Assembly: GCA_023362775.1 (NCBI GenBank)
Contig: JALMGJ010000002.1
Coordinates: 70,533,414 to 70,597,413, forward strand
Source of the DNA: Charina bottae
Taxonomy: Eukaryota > Chordata > Lepidosauria > Squamata > Charinaidae
Length of the DNA stretch: 64,000 nt
Direction: 5' to 3'
Shown here: positions 34,425 to 45,925 of the stretch, in pieces
How positions within the stretch are numbered: position 1 is the stretch's first letter
Layout: every line of letters starts with the position of its first letter
Notes under the pieces: model-generated
What the model was told of the DNA's origin: nothing
What the model saw: only the letters and a program-made list of their open reading frames with translations
Databases searched by the model: none
Made by a program: the position numbers and the translations under genes

Positions 34425-34645
34425 ACTCAGGTTGGATTATTGACCATTGACATTAGCCTCTTTCATGACTATAGGAACTGGGCATGTTTAGCCTTGCAAA
34501 GAGAAGACTGGGGAGAAGGTTTTAAATACTTGAAGGCATGTCACACAGAAGAAGTTCATTCCAGAGTGCAGGACTTGAAATAATAGTCTGAAGTTATAGG
34601 GAGGTAGATTCTGGTTGAATGTTAGAAAAACCTTCCTAACAGTGG
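34425..34645 (+). mobile_element. CR1 LINE 3'-region fragment
   Basis: ggcatgtttagccttgcaaa, ggttttaaatacttgaaggc, gtgcaggacttgaaataata and aaaaaccttcctaacagtgg are the familiar ordered words of the CR1 3' region (compare the reverse copy at 57.9-58.5 kb). Confidence 0.8.
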
Positions 34646-35280
34646 AACAGTTGAAGGGCCCAACCTCTCCCCTTGTGCAACTGCCAACTGGGCTTGCCCA
34701 CTCAGGAAGGAATGGAACAACCAATTCCCAGTCCTTGAAAGAGGTCCAGAAGTGCTGTGGTTGGCAGCACTGAAAGCTGCTGACAGAACTAGCAGAACAA
34801 GAATGGTCATGTTCTCATTACCCATGTTTCACCACAACTCGTCCATGAAACCATCCAGTGCAGATTTTGTCCCATACCCAGGCCTGAATCCAGTCTACCA
34901 TGGGTCCAGATGGTCTGATTTCCCCAGAGCTCTTTGTAGTTATTCCTCCACTACTTTCTTAACAACCTTCCCCAAGAAGAAGAGGTTGGAGATAGGACAG
35001 TAGTTATCCATTGGCATTGGATCCAAGGCTGACCTCTTGAGGACTGGGCAGATCGACAGGTTTTTTAGAGTGGCTAGAGTAGAGCCTCCCCTTCCTTCCA
35101 AGAGGCATTGACTACTACCTGGATCCAACTCCCAATCTCCTCCTTGGCCAAGCAGGTGGAGCAGAGGTAATTCCACATCTGGCAGAGCTAACATCATAAA
35201 GAACCCTGTCCACCCATTTGAGATCATCTCTGTCACCTCATTGGATTCTGCCCACCTGTCTTCTGACTCAGAGTGAATAC
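34646..35280 (-). pseudogene. Decayed L2-like LINE RT fragment
   Basis: The minus strand from 35,280 carries LKRSALDPMPMDNYCPISNLFFLGKVVKKVV near 35,040-34,945, matching the region just upstream of RT motif A in the intact copy. Sequence related to the next RT segments continues to about 34,650. Stops are present. Confidence 0.78.
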
Positions 35281-37396
35281 AAAATATTTCACCAACAAAT
35301 GTCTGGCCAAGTGTTACGTGTGTGTGTGTGTGTTTTAACTGGCTTAAAGGAAGCCAGTACAAATAAAACATGGATTCAACATTATAAAGAAAATGGCAAT
35401 TTGGTTTCCTTGGGCTTAGCCAGAAGATGGTAATTATTTAACAATAAGAGGAAGGTGAGCCAAAAGTCTAGGTTATGAGACTATGAGAATGAACTGGAGC
35501 CTCAGGACCAACTTAGTGGTTGAAATATGTAAAGCTCAAGCCTAGTACCTAAGAGGAGAGCCAGAGTTAATAGCGGGTTGGCATCTAGGCAGCTTACTAA
35601 AGCTCATAATTATGTGGTCTGGAATCCAAATTTATCCAGCTCATAAAGTTAGTTTGTATTGTAAATGGATCATCATTTCCCCCCAGATATTATTCTCTGG
35701 TCCAAAACACAAAACAAAGATCTATAGATTAAAAACTTGCTGGGTCTGTGTAAGCTAAATCATTGACTGCTTATCATAGTTCATTGAGTAAACTACAATG
35801 GATTTGTTCATTCAACATGCTGAACAAGGACCAAACAAGCCACATTTATCACATGTATCATGGCGTTAAGAAGTCAAGAGAAATTCCATTCATCTCATAA
35901 GGCAAGGGTCGGAGATGTTTCCAGCCCTGCCTGCTGGAAATAAGAAACGCTTGGAATCTCATTCATGTGCCAGCTGGAAACCATTAAGCCCTTCCGAAAA
36001 ACCTGAAAGATGAGAAAACAGTGACTGAGGTCCGTTAGGATCCACTGAGAAAGTGATGTACATCATGCTGGCTGAGGACTGGGGTGTTATAGTCCAAACT
36101 CAACTGGAGGGTTCCTGACCGAGGGAAGCCAGTGTGCATCAAGATGCTAGCTTTGAGACGTTCACTCAGTCAGTTCATAATTTGCTAACTCCATTCTCCT
36201 TGGGGCCTCTAAAACAATAAGCAAGCCCACCTAGCCAATAAACACTTGCGCACACTACTCAGCGGTTCTGCAGGACATCTGCCACCAATATCACTTAACA
36301 AGCCAGCAGTAATCACGAATCCCTTTAGGCTTCAAATTCATTTCTAAAGCACGTCTGTTCTTTGCTAGTTTAGACGATGGATTCAGCTATCATCCCTGGC
36401 AAAGCTGAAAGCATGAAACAGTCTCGGACACTATGTGTGTTTTTCCTCCTGTCAACTTGGGATTTCGAGCTTCTTCTTTCTACAGAGGCAAGTGCTAACT
36501 CTGGCCTGGATGAATATATTTCTGTTCATCTCCCCGGGATTGAGAACTCATCCCCATAGGCAGGACAGCTAGTTTTGCATGCCAGTTTTCTTGAGGAACC
36601 TTTCTCTCCAGTCTTGGCAGTTATTCAGGGTGCCATCTGTCTCTCTCCCTCTTTCCCTCTCAGCTTAGAAATGGGTTCACACACCAGGCAGGTTGTTTCT
36701 GCAGAACCTTCTGCTGGTCCAAGCGCTCTTTTAAAAAGGGAAAGTTGGTGAAGAAACATTGCCAGCCACTCAACCCTCCCACTCCACTTCCATGTGATTT
36801 GTGACTTGGGGGAGAACAGAGAAGGAGACCAAGGGAATGATGTAGCCTCCATCACCAGATGAAAGGGAGTTCATTCAGTTCCTGGCAGCAATGGCCATCC
36901 CCAACCGTATGTTCTGTTTTGAAAATTTGTTACTCCTGAAAAGGTATCAGATACTGTAAAAGTAGGTACTGTGATACTGTAGAAGAAGAAAAGAATGTAT
37001 TTCTTATGCTAATCCATTGCTCATGCATCATTTAAACCCTGTGCAGGATGTTTAGCAATCCTCATTTTGCAACTACACCACAAATGAAAATATGATGCTC
37101 TAGGAAATAGTAATGGAAGAATTGAAATGGCAGCCAAAGACCCATCTGTTCTGATATGTTATTAACAGGAATCAAAAGTAATACTCAAATAGCAGAAGCT
37201 CTGTTTCTCCTTAAGGTGAACAAGTTTGCTAGCAAAGAAAAAAGCCACATTCCCCTGATGAGAGCTCAGCAAACGCAGAGACACTGAAAATACCCATGTG
37301 GCTATTCATGTTGAATCATCAAAGACAACCAAAGAAGTATGACCTGGCTTTTTATGGGTGTCCAGACTTGGTAGATGTAGAGTGAACCCTAATTCA
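35281..37396. other. Unassigned sequence
   Basis: A short (GT)n lies at 35316-35332. No gene or clear repeat recognised in 2.1 kb. Confidence 0.4.
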
Positions 37397-37602
37397 CTCT
37401 AAAGCAGCAGCCCCCAACCTTTTTGGCACCAGGGACCGGTTTCGCCACGCAGGCCATGGGCGGAGCTCGATGGGCAGGCCACGCGGGCCATGGGCGGGGC
37501 ATGGGCGGAGCTCGATGGGCGGGCTGTGCGGGGCCCGGTTCCTAACAGGCCACGGACCGGTACCGGTCCATGGCCCGGGGGTTGGGGACCCCTGCTCTAA
37601 AG
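37397..37602. mobile_element. hAT-type MITE (ccccaacctttttggcacc family), 8-bp TSD
   Basis: The element is 37405-37594 (190 bp). Ends are cagcagcccccaacc and ggttggggacccctg. Exact TSD ctctaaag lies at 37397-37404 and 37595-37602. The interior repeats gggcggagctcgatgggc. It belongs to the same family as 53,560-53,758. Confidence 0.93.
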
Positions 37603-38099
37603 TTTCTCCTTTATGGAGAAAACTGTTAATAGAGAACTAAAAGATAGAAATGGAGCTCTACGGTTTCTGGATAAATGCTCATGAGCAAACATACAGTAGG
37701 TGGACCATGAAGAGCAGGAAGGAAAAAAACGTCCATGCAGTTAGCAACCAATCTATAGCTCAAAAGATGCAACCCCAAAAAGCAATCCCTAATAAACAAA
37801 TTCATCTATTAAGTGCTATATTGCATCTATGAAAAAATGGTTTCTTTCATTTTCCCCTCTTTTTTAAGAGCCCAATCTTTACATTTCCATGTCTTTTCCC
37901 AGAAACCTCTTTGTTTTATACAGCCACAGTGTAAAAGCTCTTTTACTACCAAAGTACAACCTCCAAAATATTTGGAAGAAATAGCTCTTTTGTGTTGGAG
38001 CAAACTTCTTTATTTTATTTTAACGGGTATTTAAACGTGACATATATTTAAGCACAATATATTTAAAAGTGCACATTTCGAGGTGACAAAAGCTACCCA
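37603..38099. other. Unassigned sequence
   Basis: AT-rich; nothing recognised. Confidence 0.4.
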
Positions 38100-38530
38100 A
38101 CAGGGCTACTATAGGAGGTTAAGAACTTTGCAGAGAATCTGTATACTTTCTTTGCATCTGTTTCACTGGAGAAGATACAGGATGTGAGGAGAACAGTGGT
38201 AGCAAGAGATGAAGTTCTAAATCATCTTGATTACTGAAAACAAACCAATCATTAGATAACTGAAAATGAACTAATCACTAAATCCTATTCTCCATTGGGG
38301 AGTTCTTAAAGAACTCAAATGTGAAATTGCTTACCTTCTGACAAAGTATGCAACCAGCTCACACAACAGTCCTCAGTACCAGGTAGGAAAAATGGAAATG
38401 CAATGCTGATTTTAAATACATGCACCAGAGGAATCCAGGAAATTAAAGGCTGATTAGCTTAATACCTGTCCTGGGTAAATTGGTGGAAAGTGTTATTAAA
38501 TATAAAATTATTGATAAATAGAAAGCTTCT
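38100..38530 (+). pseudogene. Decayed CR1-like LINE ORF2 fragment
   Basis: Around 38,440-38,520 the plus strand reads LISLIPVLGKLVESVIKYKI-like residues, the block that precedes RT motif A in CR1-group elements. Upstream sequence is compatible with the same ORF. Stops and shifts abound. Confidence 0.6.
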
Positions 38531-38733
38531 GTCAAAGTGTGACTAATACTACTATGTAGGTATCATATATTGATGTGAATGTGTGTATTTAATGCCCCAG
38601 GTTTGTATGAAGGAAGGAATGGACACGTATAAAAGATGGATACGTGGGACCCCCTCGAAGCAGACCATAAAGGCAGAAGGGTTTGTCCTGGAAGAGCTCA
38701 CTGAATGCAGTATCATCAGAATGGAGACCCCTA

Positions 38734-38980
38734 AGAGCCAGTTTGGTCTAGTGGTTAAGGTGCTGGGCTAGAAACCAGGAGTCTGTGAGTTCTAGTCCCG
38801 CCTTAGGCATGAAAGCCAGCTGGGTGACCTTGGGCCAGTCACTCTCCCTCAGCCCAGCTCACCTCACAGAGTTGCTGTTGTGGGGAAAATAGGAGGAGGA
38901 AGGAGTGTTAGGTATGTTCACCGCCTTGAGTTATTTATAAAAATAATAAAGGCAGGATAAAAATTAAATAAATAAATAAG
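38734..38980 (+). mobile_element. Sauria-type tRNA-derived SINE
   Basis: Complete: head gagccagtttggtctagtgg, ttctagtcccgccttaggc, aaaataggaggaggaaggag, and tail caccgccttgagttatttat running to (aaat)n. It is the best copy in the window. Confidence 0.92.
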
Positions 38981-39559
38981 ATTCAACAAAGGATAATTCT
39001 CAAAACAAAAGATGCTTCTCCAAACACAAAAGTGGTTCTCAGAATAAGAGATGGTTCTCATGTGAAAAAGTACTAGGTGCTATGTGAAGAGGATCAGGCT
39101 TTGATTGAACAAGCTTTGCCAGAAGTTATAAAAGTAGATAGGAAATGTAGAACCTTGGAGCCAGCACATAGAACAAGGTATCTTGCATGGTGAATCTCCC
39201 ACCTTATTTCTTCTGGAACTCAAAGCTACCTGCCCAGCTTGACTTTGAATTGATAGCCAGGAACGGGTGTAAATCGGTGTGCCTGTGAATGAAACCTGGA
39301 GTTCAGAAAGTGAATAAAGTTGTAAACCTGCATTGATTTCTACATATCCTAAGTCTCTTGATAAATGAAAAACAAGTAGCACTGCAGGTGTTATAAAAAC
39401 CCACTTCGTTAGTCTTGCTGTGACATCATTGGCACAGCCTCCAGGATCCAAGACTAGGCAGTGGAACAAATTAAGGAGATAAGAATATCTAAATATAAAG
39501 AAGCAACATGGACAGTACATTTTAACTTGTACAGAAATTATCTGGAGTTATTTAGGGTG

Positions 39560-39661
39560 ATTAAAACAAAAAAGGTCACGTGATTTTCTGCTTAGTGACC
39601 GTGGGGCTTAGCGATAGAGTTGCTGGTCCCAATTGTGGTTGCTAAGCGAGGACTACCTGTA
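39560..39661. mobile_element. Right half of a TA-flanked MITE (caggtagtcctc family)
   Basis: ttgctaagcgaggactacctg ending at 39,659 followed by TA. It matches the right end of the elements at 42.4 and 45.9 kb. The left half is not seen. Confidence 0.7.
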
Positions 39662-39689
39662 ATAAATGAAATGAGATGCATACTGAGTC

Positions 39690-40092
39690 AAAGAATCTTG
39701 ATTGATTATGTGCCATCAAGCCACTGTCGTCTCTTAACGACCACATAGATAGATTTTCTCCATGATGATCTGCCCTTAACCTGGTCTTTCAGGTCTTTTA
39801 ACAATGCACTCATCGCCACTGTAACTGAGTCCATCCACCTTGCTGCTAGTTGTCCTCTTCTTCTCTTTCCTTCCACCTTTCCCAGCATTAGAGCTTTTTC
39901 CAGAGAGCTGGGTCTTCACATAATGTGCTGGAAGTAGGATAATTTGAGCCTGGCCATTTGTGCCTCAAGTGAGAACTCTGGGTTGATGTGTTCGATGATC
40001 CATTTGTTTGTTTTTGGCTGTCCACAGTATTCTCAGGAGTCTTCTCCAACACCAAAGTTCAAAAACATCAATACTCTTCCTATCTTGCTTCT
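39690..40092 (-). pseudogene. RTE-type LINE 3' end fragment
   Basis: The minus frame 39888-39706 has MLGKVEGKRRRGQLAARWMDS, the RTE/Bov-B C-terminal signature. Upstream words match the RTE fragment at 18.8-19.7 kb. It is a different, older subfamily from the Bov-B copies at 13.6 and 63.1 kb. Confidence 0.82.
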
Positions 40093-40183
40093 CCATATAT
40101 ATTTACTGATGGGGTTGAGCTGGTGGTGAATGACCAGAAAACAGGTGATAGAGGCCTCAGGAAATAATGGTCTGAAAATGTCT

Positions 40184-40444
40184 ACTTAACACAGAGCTTT
40201 CCAAACTTTTCATGTTGGTGACACACTTTTTAGACATGCATCATTTCGCGACACACTTACAGCAAGGCACAAGGCAGGCACTAGGACCTGTGCAGAATCA
40301 CAGCAGGTTTGGAGGCAGCAAGGCACAAGGCAGGCACTAGGACCTGTGTGGAATCCTGGCAGGGCTTGGAGGCAGCAGCAGCCGCGACACACCCAGACAC
40401 GCTAACGTGTCCCGACACACAGTTTGGAAAGCTCTGACTTAACA
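40184..40444. mobile_element. hAT-type MITE with two internal repeat units, 8-bp TSD
   Basis: The element is 40192-40436 (245 bp), in reverse orientation to its sisters at 22.0 and 56.0 kb. Ends are cagagctttccaaac and gtttggaaagctctg. Exact TSD acttaaca lies at 40184-40191 and 40437-40444. Confidence 0.93.
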
Positions 40445-40539
40445 CATGGTTGCTGAGAAAAAAGGCACCCAGACATCATTAGGAAAAAAACTGACTAATA
40501 TCTTTCTGCAGATCTGCAGAATATTGGGTCTTCTAGTCA

Positions 40540-40690
40540 CCACATCTATAAAAGGATATTGTAAAGTTAGAATTGGAGCAAAAAATAAGAGCCAAAATGA
40601 TCAAGGGCTGGAGTAATCCCCACTGAGGAGAGGTTACAATGCTTGAAGTTCTTAAGTTTCAAAGAAAGATTGGGTATTACAATGATCCCC
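40540..40690 (+). mobile_element. CR1 LINE fragment
   Basis: gccaaaatgatcaagggctgg, cactgaggagaggttacaat and gttcttaagtttcaaagaaa align in order with the CR1 3' region upstream of the 34.4-kb piece. Confidence 0.65.
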
Positions 40691-41910
40691 CATAACCAAA
40701 ATGATCCTAAGACCTAAGATGTAGACATTTATGTATATCTGGTTTATATTTAACCATTAGCATTTAAGACCCTGAAACTGAGCTGTCCTGACTTTGAACT
40801 GTAATCTAAGCCTATACATTTTATCTAGAACAAAAAATTTCCAGTAGCTAGGATTACACTGTGATCCTTGTCAGTATTAGCTTTTTATCCCATTTCTAAA
40901 CTTGGTTCAAGCCAAGAGTATATTTCTCTTCTTCCCTGGGAAAATAACACCAGGTAAGCTTCCCTTACTTTTGGTGTCTCCCCTGAACTTATTAACTTAG
41001 CCTATAGGCCTTTATCTAGTTGAGGCTTGCTGCAGTTTCAGACTTCTCTGCTAAAGCATGAGAACTGTACAATTTTATAGTATGGTCTTATTTTAAATTT
41101 AGCTCCTGAATGGTAAGTTTCCAGACCCCCATGAGCTTTATTTCCTCTGTGCCTTTTCTTCATCTTTAACTTTAGGGTTATTTTCAAAATGGACTCGGCA
41201 AACTGTGGTCTGTGATTTGCCCTGGGCTTTGGAGAATCTCTCAGAACAGTGAAACCGTTTCCCACCAATTTCAGTGGCAAGCCCTTTGCTGTCTATTTTG
41301 GCAATAAACCCTTTGGAAACATCTCTCTATTCCGTAATGTTTAGGGATTGTTATCTGAAAGTGTGAGAGTTAGAACTAGGTTTAGAGAAAAAGAAACTGA
41401 CAAACAAAACAAAAACACCCCAGAGGGTATTAACTGAAAAAAAATACTAAGGAACTTTATATTAAGTTAAACTTTAGAAACTGGTGGGGGGATTAATTTA
41501 TTTTTCTTTCTTAGTTCCACTTCCCCCCCTTTTTCACAATGGAAAAACGGGCTGCAATTCTAAAGCAACGAAGAGCGCATCTTTGGTGTTGAGACAAAAA
41601 ATAAATCAGACTATGCTGCCATGTCTGAAAAGACACCATTCGTCTACACGTGCTGGGAGCATATTATTGATCACGGGTAGAAGCAGAATATTTGTATTGA
41701 TCAACATGCCTGTCTGTTTTACTCAGTGCCTGTTTTATCCCACTCAGGTTGCTCTGGGGATGTCCCCTGCTTGGCTGCAGCTGCTGGGATGCCAGAGAAG
41801 ACCAAGGGCAGCTCTGAAGCCACAAAGCTTTGCCTCTCCACCATTATGGGTGGTTAATGGAAGATACAGCAGGTGAGGCTCCAATGCACACACAGCACTG
41901 AGAGCCTCTC
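40691..41910. other. Unassigned sequence with one member of a local repeat pair
   Basis: 41155-41260 resembles 43105-43210 (see that entry). The rest is unrecognised. Confidence 0.45.
41155..41260. repeat. Unclassified ~105-bp repeat, copy 1
   Basis: cttcatctttaactttaggg, tcaaaatggactcggcaaac and ctctcagaacagtgaaacc recur in order at 43105-43210 with roughly 80% identity. I do not recognise the family. Confidence 0.6.
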
Positions 41911-42398
41911 CAAATTTATTTATTTATTTATACTTATATTTATACCCCGCCCATTTCCTCCCTAACGGAGGACTCTGAGCGGCTTACATACATTGTTATA
42001 CATTTTCCATTATACAATTTTTACTTAATCCGCGTGCAAGGGGAGGGGGTAAGGGAACCGACTCTTCCTGGCTTTTCTGGACTACATGTCCCAAGATGCC
42101 TTGCGTCGGAGCTGGCTGCTGACGTCCTGCAGGTGCTGTTGCTTTCTGGGATCTGCCGCCATTCGAAAGATCTTCCATCCGATGGAAACCTGACCCCCGA
42201 CAGGACAGGACGCCAGCATATTTTCCCACTTAAGGTGGTACCCAATTTATCTACTTGCAAGCTTTCGAACTGTTGGGTTGACAGGAGCTGGGACTAGCAA
42301 CGAGAGCTCACCTCGTTGCGCGTGGATTCGAACTGCCGACCTTCTGACCGGCAGCCCTACAGCTTCAGCGGTTTAACCCGCTGAGCCACCGCGTCCCA
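41911..42398 (-). mobile_element. tRNA-derived SINE with L2-type tail
   Basis: On the minus strand the tRNA-like head (gcggtggctcagcgggttaa, ggcagttcgaatcc) starts near 42,396. The body runs through a 42.1-kb GC-moderate region. The tail taagccgctcagagtcctcc plus gaaatgggcggggtataaat ends in (aaat)n at 41,911. The tail has the same hairpin layout as the 3' end of the L2-like LINE at 53.0 kb, so that LINE class probably mobilised it. Confidence 0.87.
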
Positions 42399-42408
42399 AT
42401 AAATTGAA

Positions 42409-42816
42409 CAGGTAGTCCTCGACTTACGACCACAATTGGGACTGGAACTTCCATTGCTAAGTGAGGTGGTTGTTAACTGAGTCACACCCGATTTCACAAC
42501 TGTTTTTGCCATGGTCGTTAAGCGAATCACCAGTCGTTAAGTGAATCACCAGGGCCTTTAAGTGAATCCGGCTTCCCCCATTGACTTTGTTTGTTGGAAG
42601 CTGGCTGGGAAGGTTGTAAATGGTGATCACGTGACCCCAGAATGCTGCAACCATCATAAGTGCGAGCCAGTTGCGAAGCGCCTGAATTTTGATCATGTGA
42701 CCGCAGGGACGCTGCGATGGTGGTAAGTGCAAGGACCGGTCACAAGTCACTTTTTTCAGCGCCATGGTAACTTCAAACGATCGCTAAATGAATGATTGTA
42801 AGTCGAGGACTACCTG
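42409..42816. mobile_element. TA-flanked MITE (Tc1/mariner-like ends), 408 bp
   Basis: Ends are caggtagtcctcgacttacg and taagtcgaggactacctg. Right flank TA; left flank AA, probably mutated TA. Internal words (gttaagcgaatcacc) repeat. No transposase. Related copies lie at 39.6, 45.9 and 60.0 kb. Confidence 0.82.
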
Positions 42817-43104
42817 TAATGTTGATGGCGAGAGGGAGGAAAGACTAAATAATACATAAACAACTTCTCAACTCACACCCCAAGACCACATGCGGCCTTT
42901 AGTCTGAAAATAACCGTGCAACTTGGCAGGAGACAGCATGGTGGTTTTATCACATGGACCACCTCTAGCTGTTATGCTCCCATAACCAGAGAGGCAGGAG
43001 GTGACACTTACAGTAAGGAAGGTCAGGCCAGAGAAATATTACTTACAGCTGCCCTATCCATGTCCTTGGGAATGTGAAATTCAGAGCAGAGTTTGGGGGT
43101 CTTG

Positions 43105-43210
43105 CTTCATCTTTAACTTCGCGGTTCTTCAAAATGGACTTGGCAAACTGCAGCCTGTGATTCACCCGGGGCACTGGAGGAGCTCTCGGAACAGTGATGT
43201 GGTTTCCTTT
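43105..43210. repeat. Unclassified ~105-bp repeat, copy 2
   Basis: Partner of 41155-41260, same orientation. Confidence 0.6.
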
Positions 43211-43254
43211 AAGATGTGGCCTAGCTTCAGAGACTCCAGCAGGTGGCAGCTCCT

Positions 43255-43345
43255 ACCCAACTTTGTCTAATCCCCAAAAGGCTAAACAGATTGGACCTGG
43301 CCAATGCTTGGATGGGAGACCACTAGGAAATGGCTAGACTGGGAA
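43255..43345 (+). mobile_element. 5S-rRNA-derived SINE head
   Basis: cttggatgggagaccac at 43,306-43,322 is the strongly conserved 3' domain of 5S rRNA. Upstream aggctaaacagattggacc matches its aagctaagcagggtcgggcc. It is too diverged to be a 5S gene, so it is most likely the head of a 5S-type (AmnSINE/Deu-like) SINE. Confidence 0.75.
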
Positions 43346-43655
43346 ATTTTTTAAAAAAAAATCACATCCAGGAAAAAGGCAGAGGCAAGCCAATTTCAAA
43401 TTGTTGCTAAGAAAATGAAAAGGACTTCTCCGTGTAGTGTTGAGTTCAATTCAAAGGAGTCTTCCCCTTTATTAGAGCCTGACATAATGAAAAACTCAGG
43501 ACCCTTACTTACAGGGCAACCTATTCCATTACATCCTGAGTGACCTAAGCAGCAGAGACACTCCGTACAGGTGTGGCGCCTGAGAAGAGGGTGGCCAAGG
43601 AAAGTTTCTGTCTCTTCGCTGAATGGCTGGCTCTGGGGAACTTGATTAAATGCTG

Positions 43656-43740
43656 GGAGGAGGAAGAGGAGGAGGAGGAGGAGGAGGAGGAGGAGGACGG
43701 GGAGGAGGAGGAGGAGGAGGAGGAGGTGGAGGAGGAAGTA
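43656..43740. repeat. (GGA)n microsatellite
   Basis: About 25 imperfect GGA/GAG triplets. Purine-only on the plus strand. Confidence 0.95.
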
Positions 43741-44453
43741 GTAGGGGACACATGCTCCAGAGGAACAGTTCAGTCACAGAGTTCTTGTATCCTGCAGTCC
43801 AGAACATCTTCCTGCCCGAAAAGAAGGGAGACGATCCGCATGGACTTCCAAGTCCTGTTTATTTAAGACGTGTGTATGGGAGAGGCAGAGTTATCTCTAG
43901 AAGTAGTAAAGGGAGGGGGATAAAGAGGAGGCACTTGGACCAGAGAGAGCGGAGGCAGATCTCTCCCAAAGCTTGTCACGGAAGCCACAATATGTTATTC
44001 AGAGAAAACCAGACAGAAGCACAACGCCTTGTTGCCATGACACATTTACTATGGAAAGAAAGGAGACACGGAATGCTAATTCAAAGAGAGAGGTGACAAT
44101 TTTTTTCTGTTTCAGCCCACTCCGTCACCCCCTTTTCGATCACACACACACACACAGATTGATTTTAATTTTACCCTCCTTACATACTGTATTTCAAGTA
44201 TTATGAATGGGACGGGTGGACTGGGAGCCTCTATAAAACATGCTTCACCAATTGCTGGGAGTACCAAGTGTCCCATCTTATCAAGGCTGGGATGGGTATT
44301 CAATTTTCTCTTCAAACGCTGCTGCGCCTCCTGAAATGGTAATAGAATTTCAAATCTGGGGAAGACAGAAGAAAAGGAGGCGGGGGAAACCCTGAATATG
44401 GGAGGATTAACAATGAGAGTAGGAGGGAGGGAGAGAAACAAAAGAAAAATTAT

Positions 44454-44456
<3 letters not shown>

Positions 44457-44504
<48 letters not shown>
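44457..44504. repeat. (TA)n microsatellite
   Basis: 24 uninterrupted TA dinucleotides. Confidence 0.97.
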
Positions 44505-44507
<3 letters not shown>

Positions 44508-45436
44508 GGTTGGAGTCTTTGCAAAAATTAATTAAATACAAATATAAAGAGAAAATTAACAGTCTCTGGCTTGGGGAGGGGGGAAGGTTACATTCAGAGT
44601 TTAATTAACCTTTTTTCCCCAAGAACAATAAAAGGCAAAAGAAAGCAAAGATTTCTAATTGTTTTGGTTTCCAGGAGACAATTAAGAAAGCAGACCCTGC
44701 ACCATGTTTGTGTGAGTTTCTTGTGTGTATACGTCTGTATATGTCTGTGGTCTCTGGTGCTGCTTTGTGCAAGCGCATCTATTCCTCTGAACTGCATGGT
44801 ATAAATAGACTACTTGTTGTTCCTAACTGTGGGCTAGTTCAGGAGAACAAAGTGAGAAAATGTGCCTCTCGGAATAAGGAGGGACAGCGAGCAGCACCAG
44901 TCAGAGGGGCCCAGCCTTTCTCCCCCTGACTGAAGAGGGCAAATGGGAGGGAAAGGAAATGTGCAGAGAATATCATTTCTCCATGTATGCAGACACTAGT
45001 CTGTAGAAACTATAAAGAATTCCTTTCCAGGTCTTAGGAAATGTGTTTACCCTGTAGAAAATATCTTGCCATGCTGTATCAACACCAGCTGTTTTATGTA
45101 CTCGCTCCTTCCTTTGTGATGAAAGGAAGCAGAGGAGCCAGAAACCAGCTAAACGGTGGGGAAGATCCATCAATTTATTTTTCAGTGGGAGGAAAGGAAA
45201 TGGAAAAGCTATAAATAAACCAGCCTCTCTCAACCCGGTGCGTGGGCCATGCGGTCTGGGAATTGTGGGAGGTGATGTCAGGCTGGGGGAAAGTGGTGAA
45301 GCCACCCTCCAGCTGAGGTCACTCTCAGGGACTACACCGGCACCTCTTTCTTGCTAATGCTGCAGGACTGATCTGCCCTCGCTTCTGGTGGTCTTCTTAG
45401 GGGATCTTTTCTCAGCTGCCCCATCTAGCCTACAGC

Positions 45437-45515
45437 CCCGGGATTCCCAGGCAGCCCCCCTATCCATGCACTCACCACGGCCAACCCTGGTTACTTTCTG
45501 AGATCAGCCATGGCT
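45437..45515 (-). mobile_element. 5S-rRNA-derived SINE head, minus strand
   Basis: gggattcccaggcagccccc, then ccaaccctggttactttctgagatcagcc, follows the reverse complement of 5S rRNA from its 3' domain inwards. Diverged. Confidence 0.7.
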
Positions 45516-45925
45516 GGCTAGGTGCTCCCAGTGGCTGAGGCAAAACTGGGTAAAATCATCTAATACAAGGGAGAAAGAGAGAGGCCTTTGATGGCTCTAC
45601 GGTATGTATCCTCACTGTGAGTCACAGTAAAGAGCAGATTGCAAGAGTACAATTTTGGTTACTTTGGTATTTTGGTGACCAAGATAAAACAAAGCAGCAA
45701 AGCAACAAAAAATAAGCTAAGTCAATCCCATCATCAAATAGAATTTACACTATCTGTGTCACTCAGCAGGTGTTCAGCATGGCATAAGATTGAAACAATT
45801 CATAAAATCATGGAGTTTGAAGGGCCATGTGGACCATCAAATACTGTCCCCAATTTGCATGCATATGACCATTATGAAAACAAAGGCAAATAATAAGCTT
45901 TGGAACAAACTAGAGTGTTTGTGTA
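45516..45925. other. Unassigned sequence
   Basis: Nothing recognised. Confidence 0.4.

Larger units (their letters stand above)
43346..45436. other. Unassigned sequence with microsatellites
   Basis: (GGA)n at 43656-43740 and (TA)n at 44457-44504. Open frames over the GGA run are poly-Glu/Gly artefacts. No gene recognised. Confidence 0.5.

Noticed and set aside
38734..38810. tRNA gene
   Set aside because: The tRNA-like head continues into the conserved Sauria SINE body and tail and cannot fold as a proper tRNA.
42409..42816. hAT assignment for the caggtagtcctc MITEs
   Set aside because: Flanks do not give 8-bp duplications; the 45.9-kb copy is flanked by TA on both sides, favouring Tc1/mariner-like ends.
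43255..43345. 5S rRNA gene
   Set aside because: Only the 3' domain is recognisable and divergence is high; better explained as a SINE head.
43573..44096. Glu-rich and Gly-rich open frames
   Set aside because: They are produced by the (GGA)n microsatellite.
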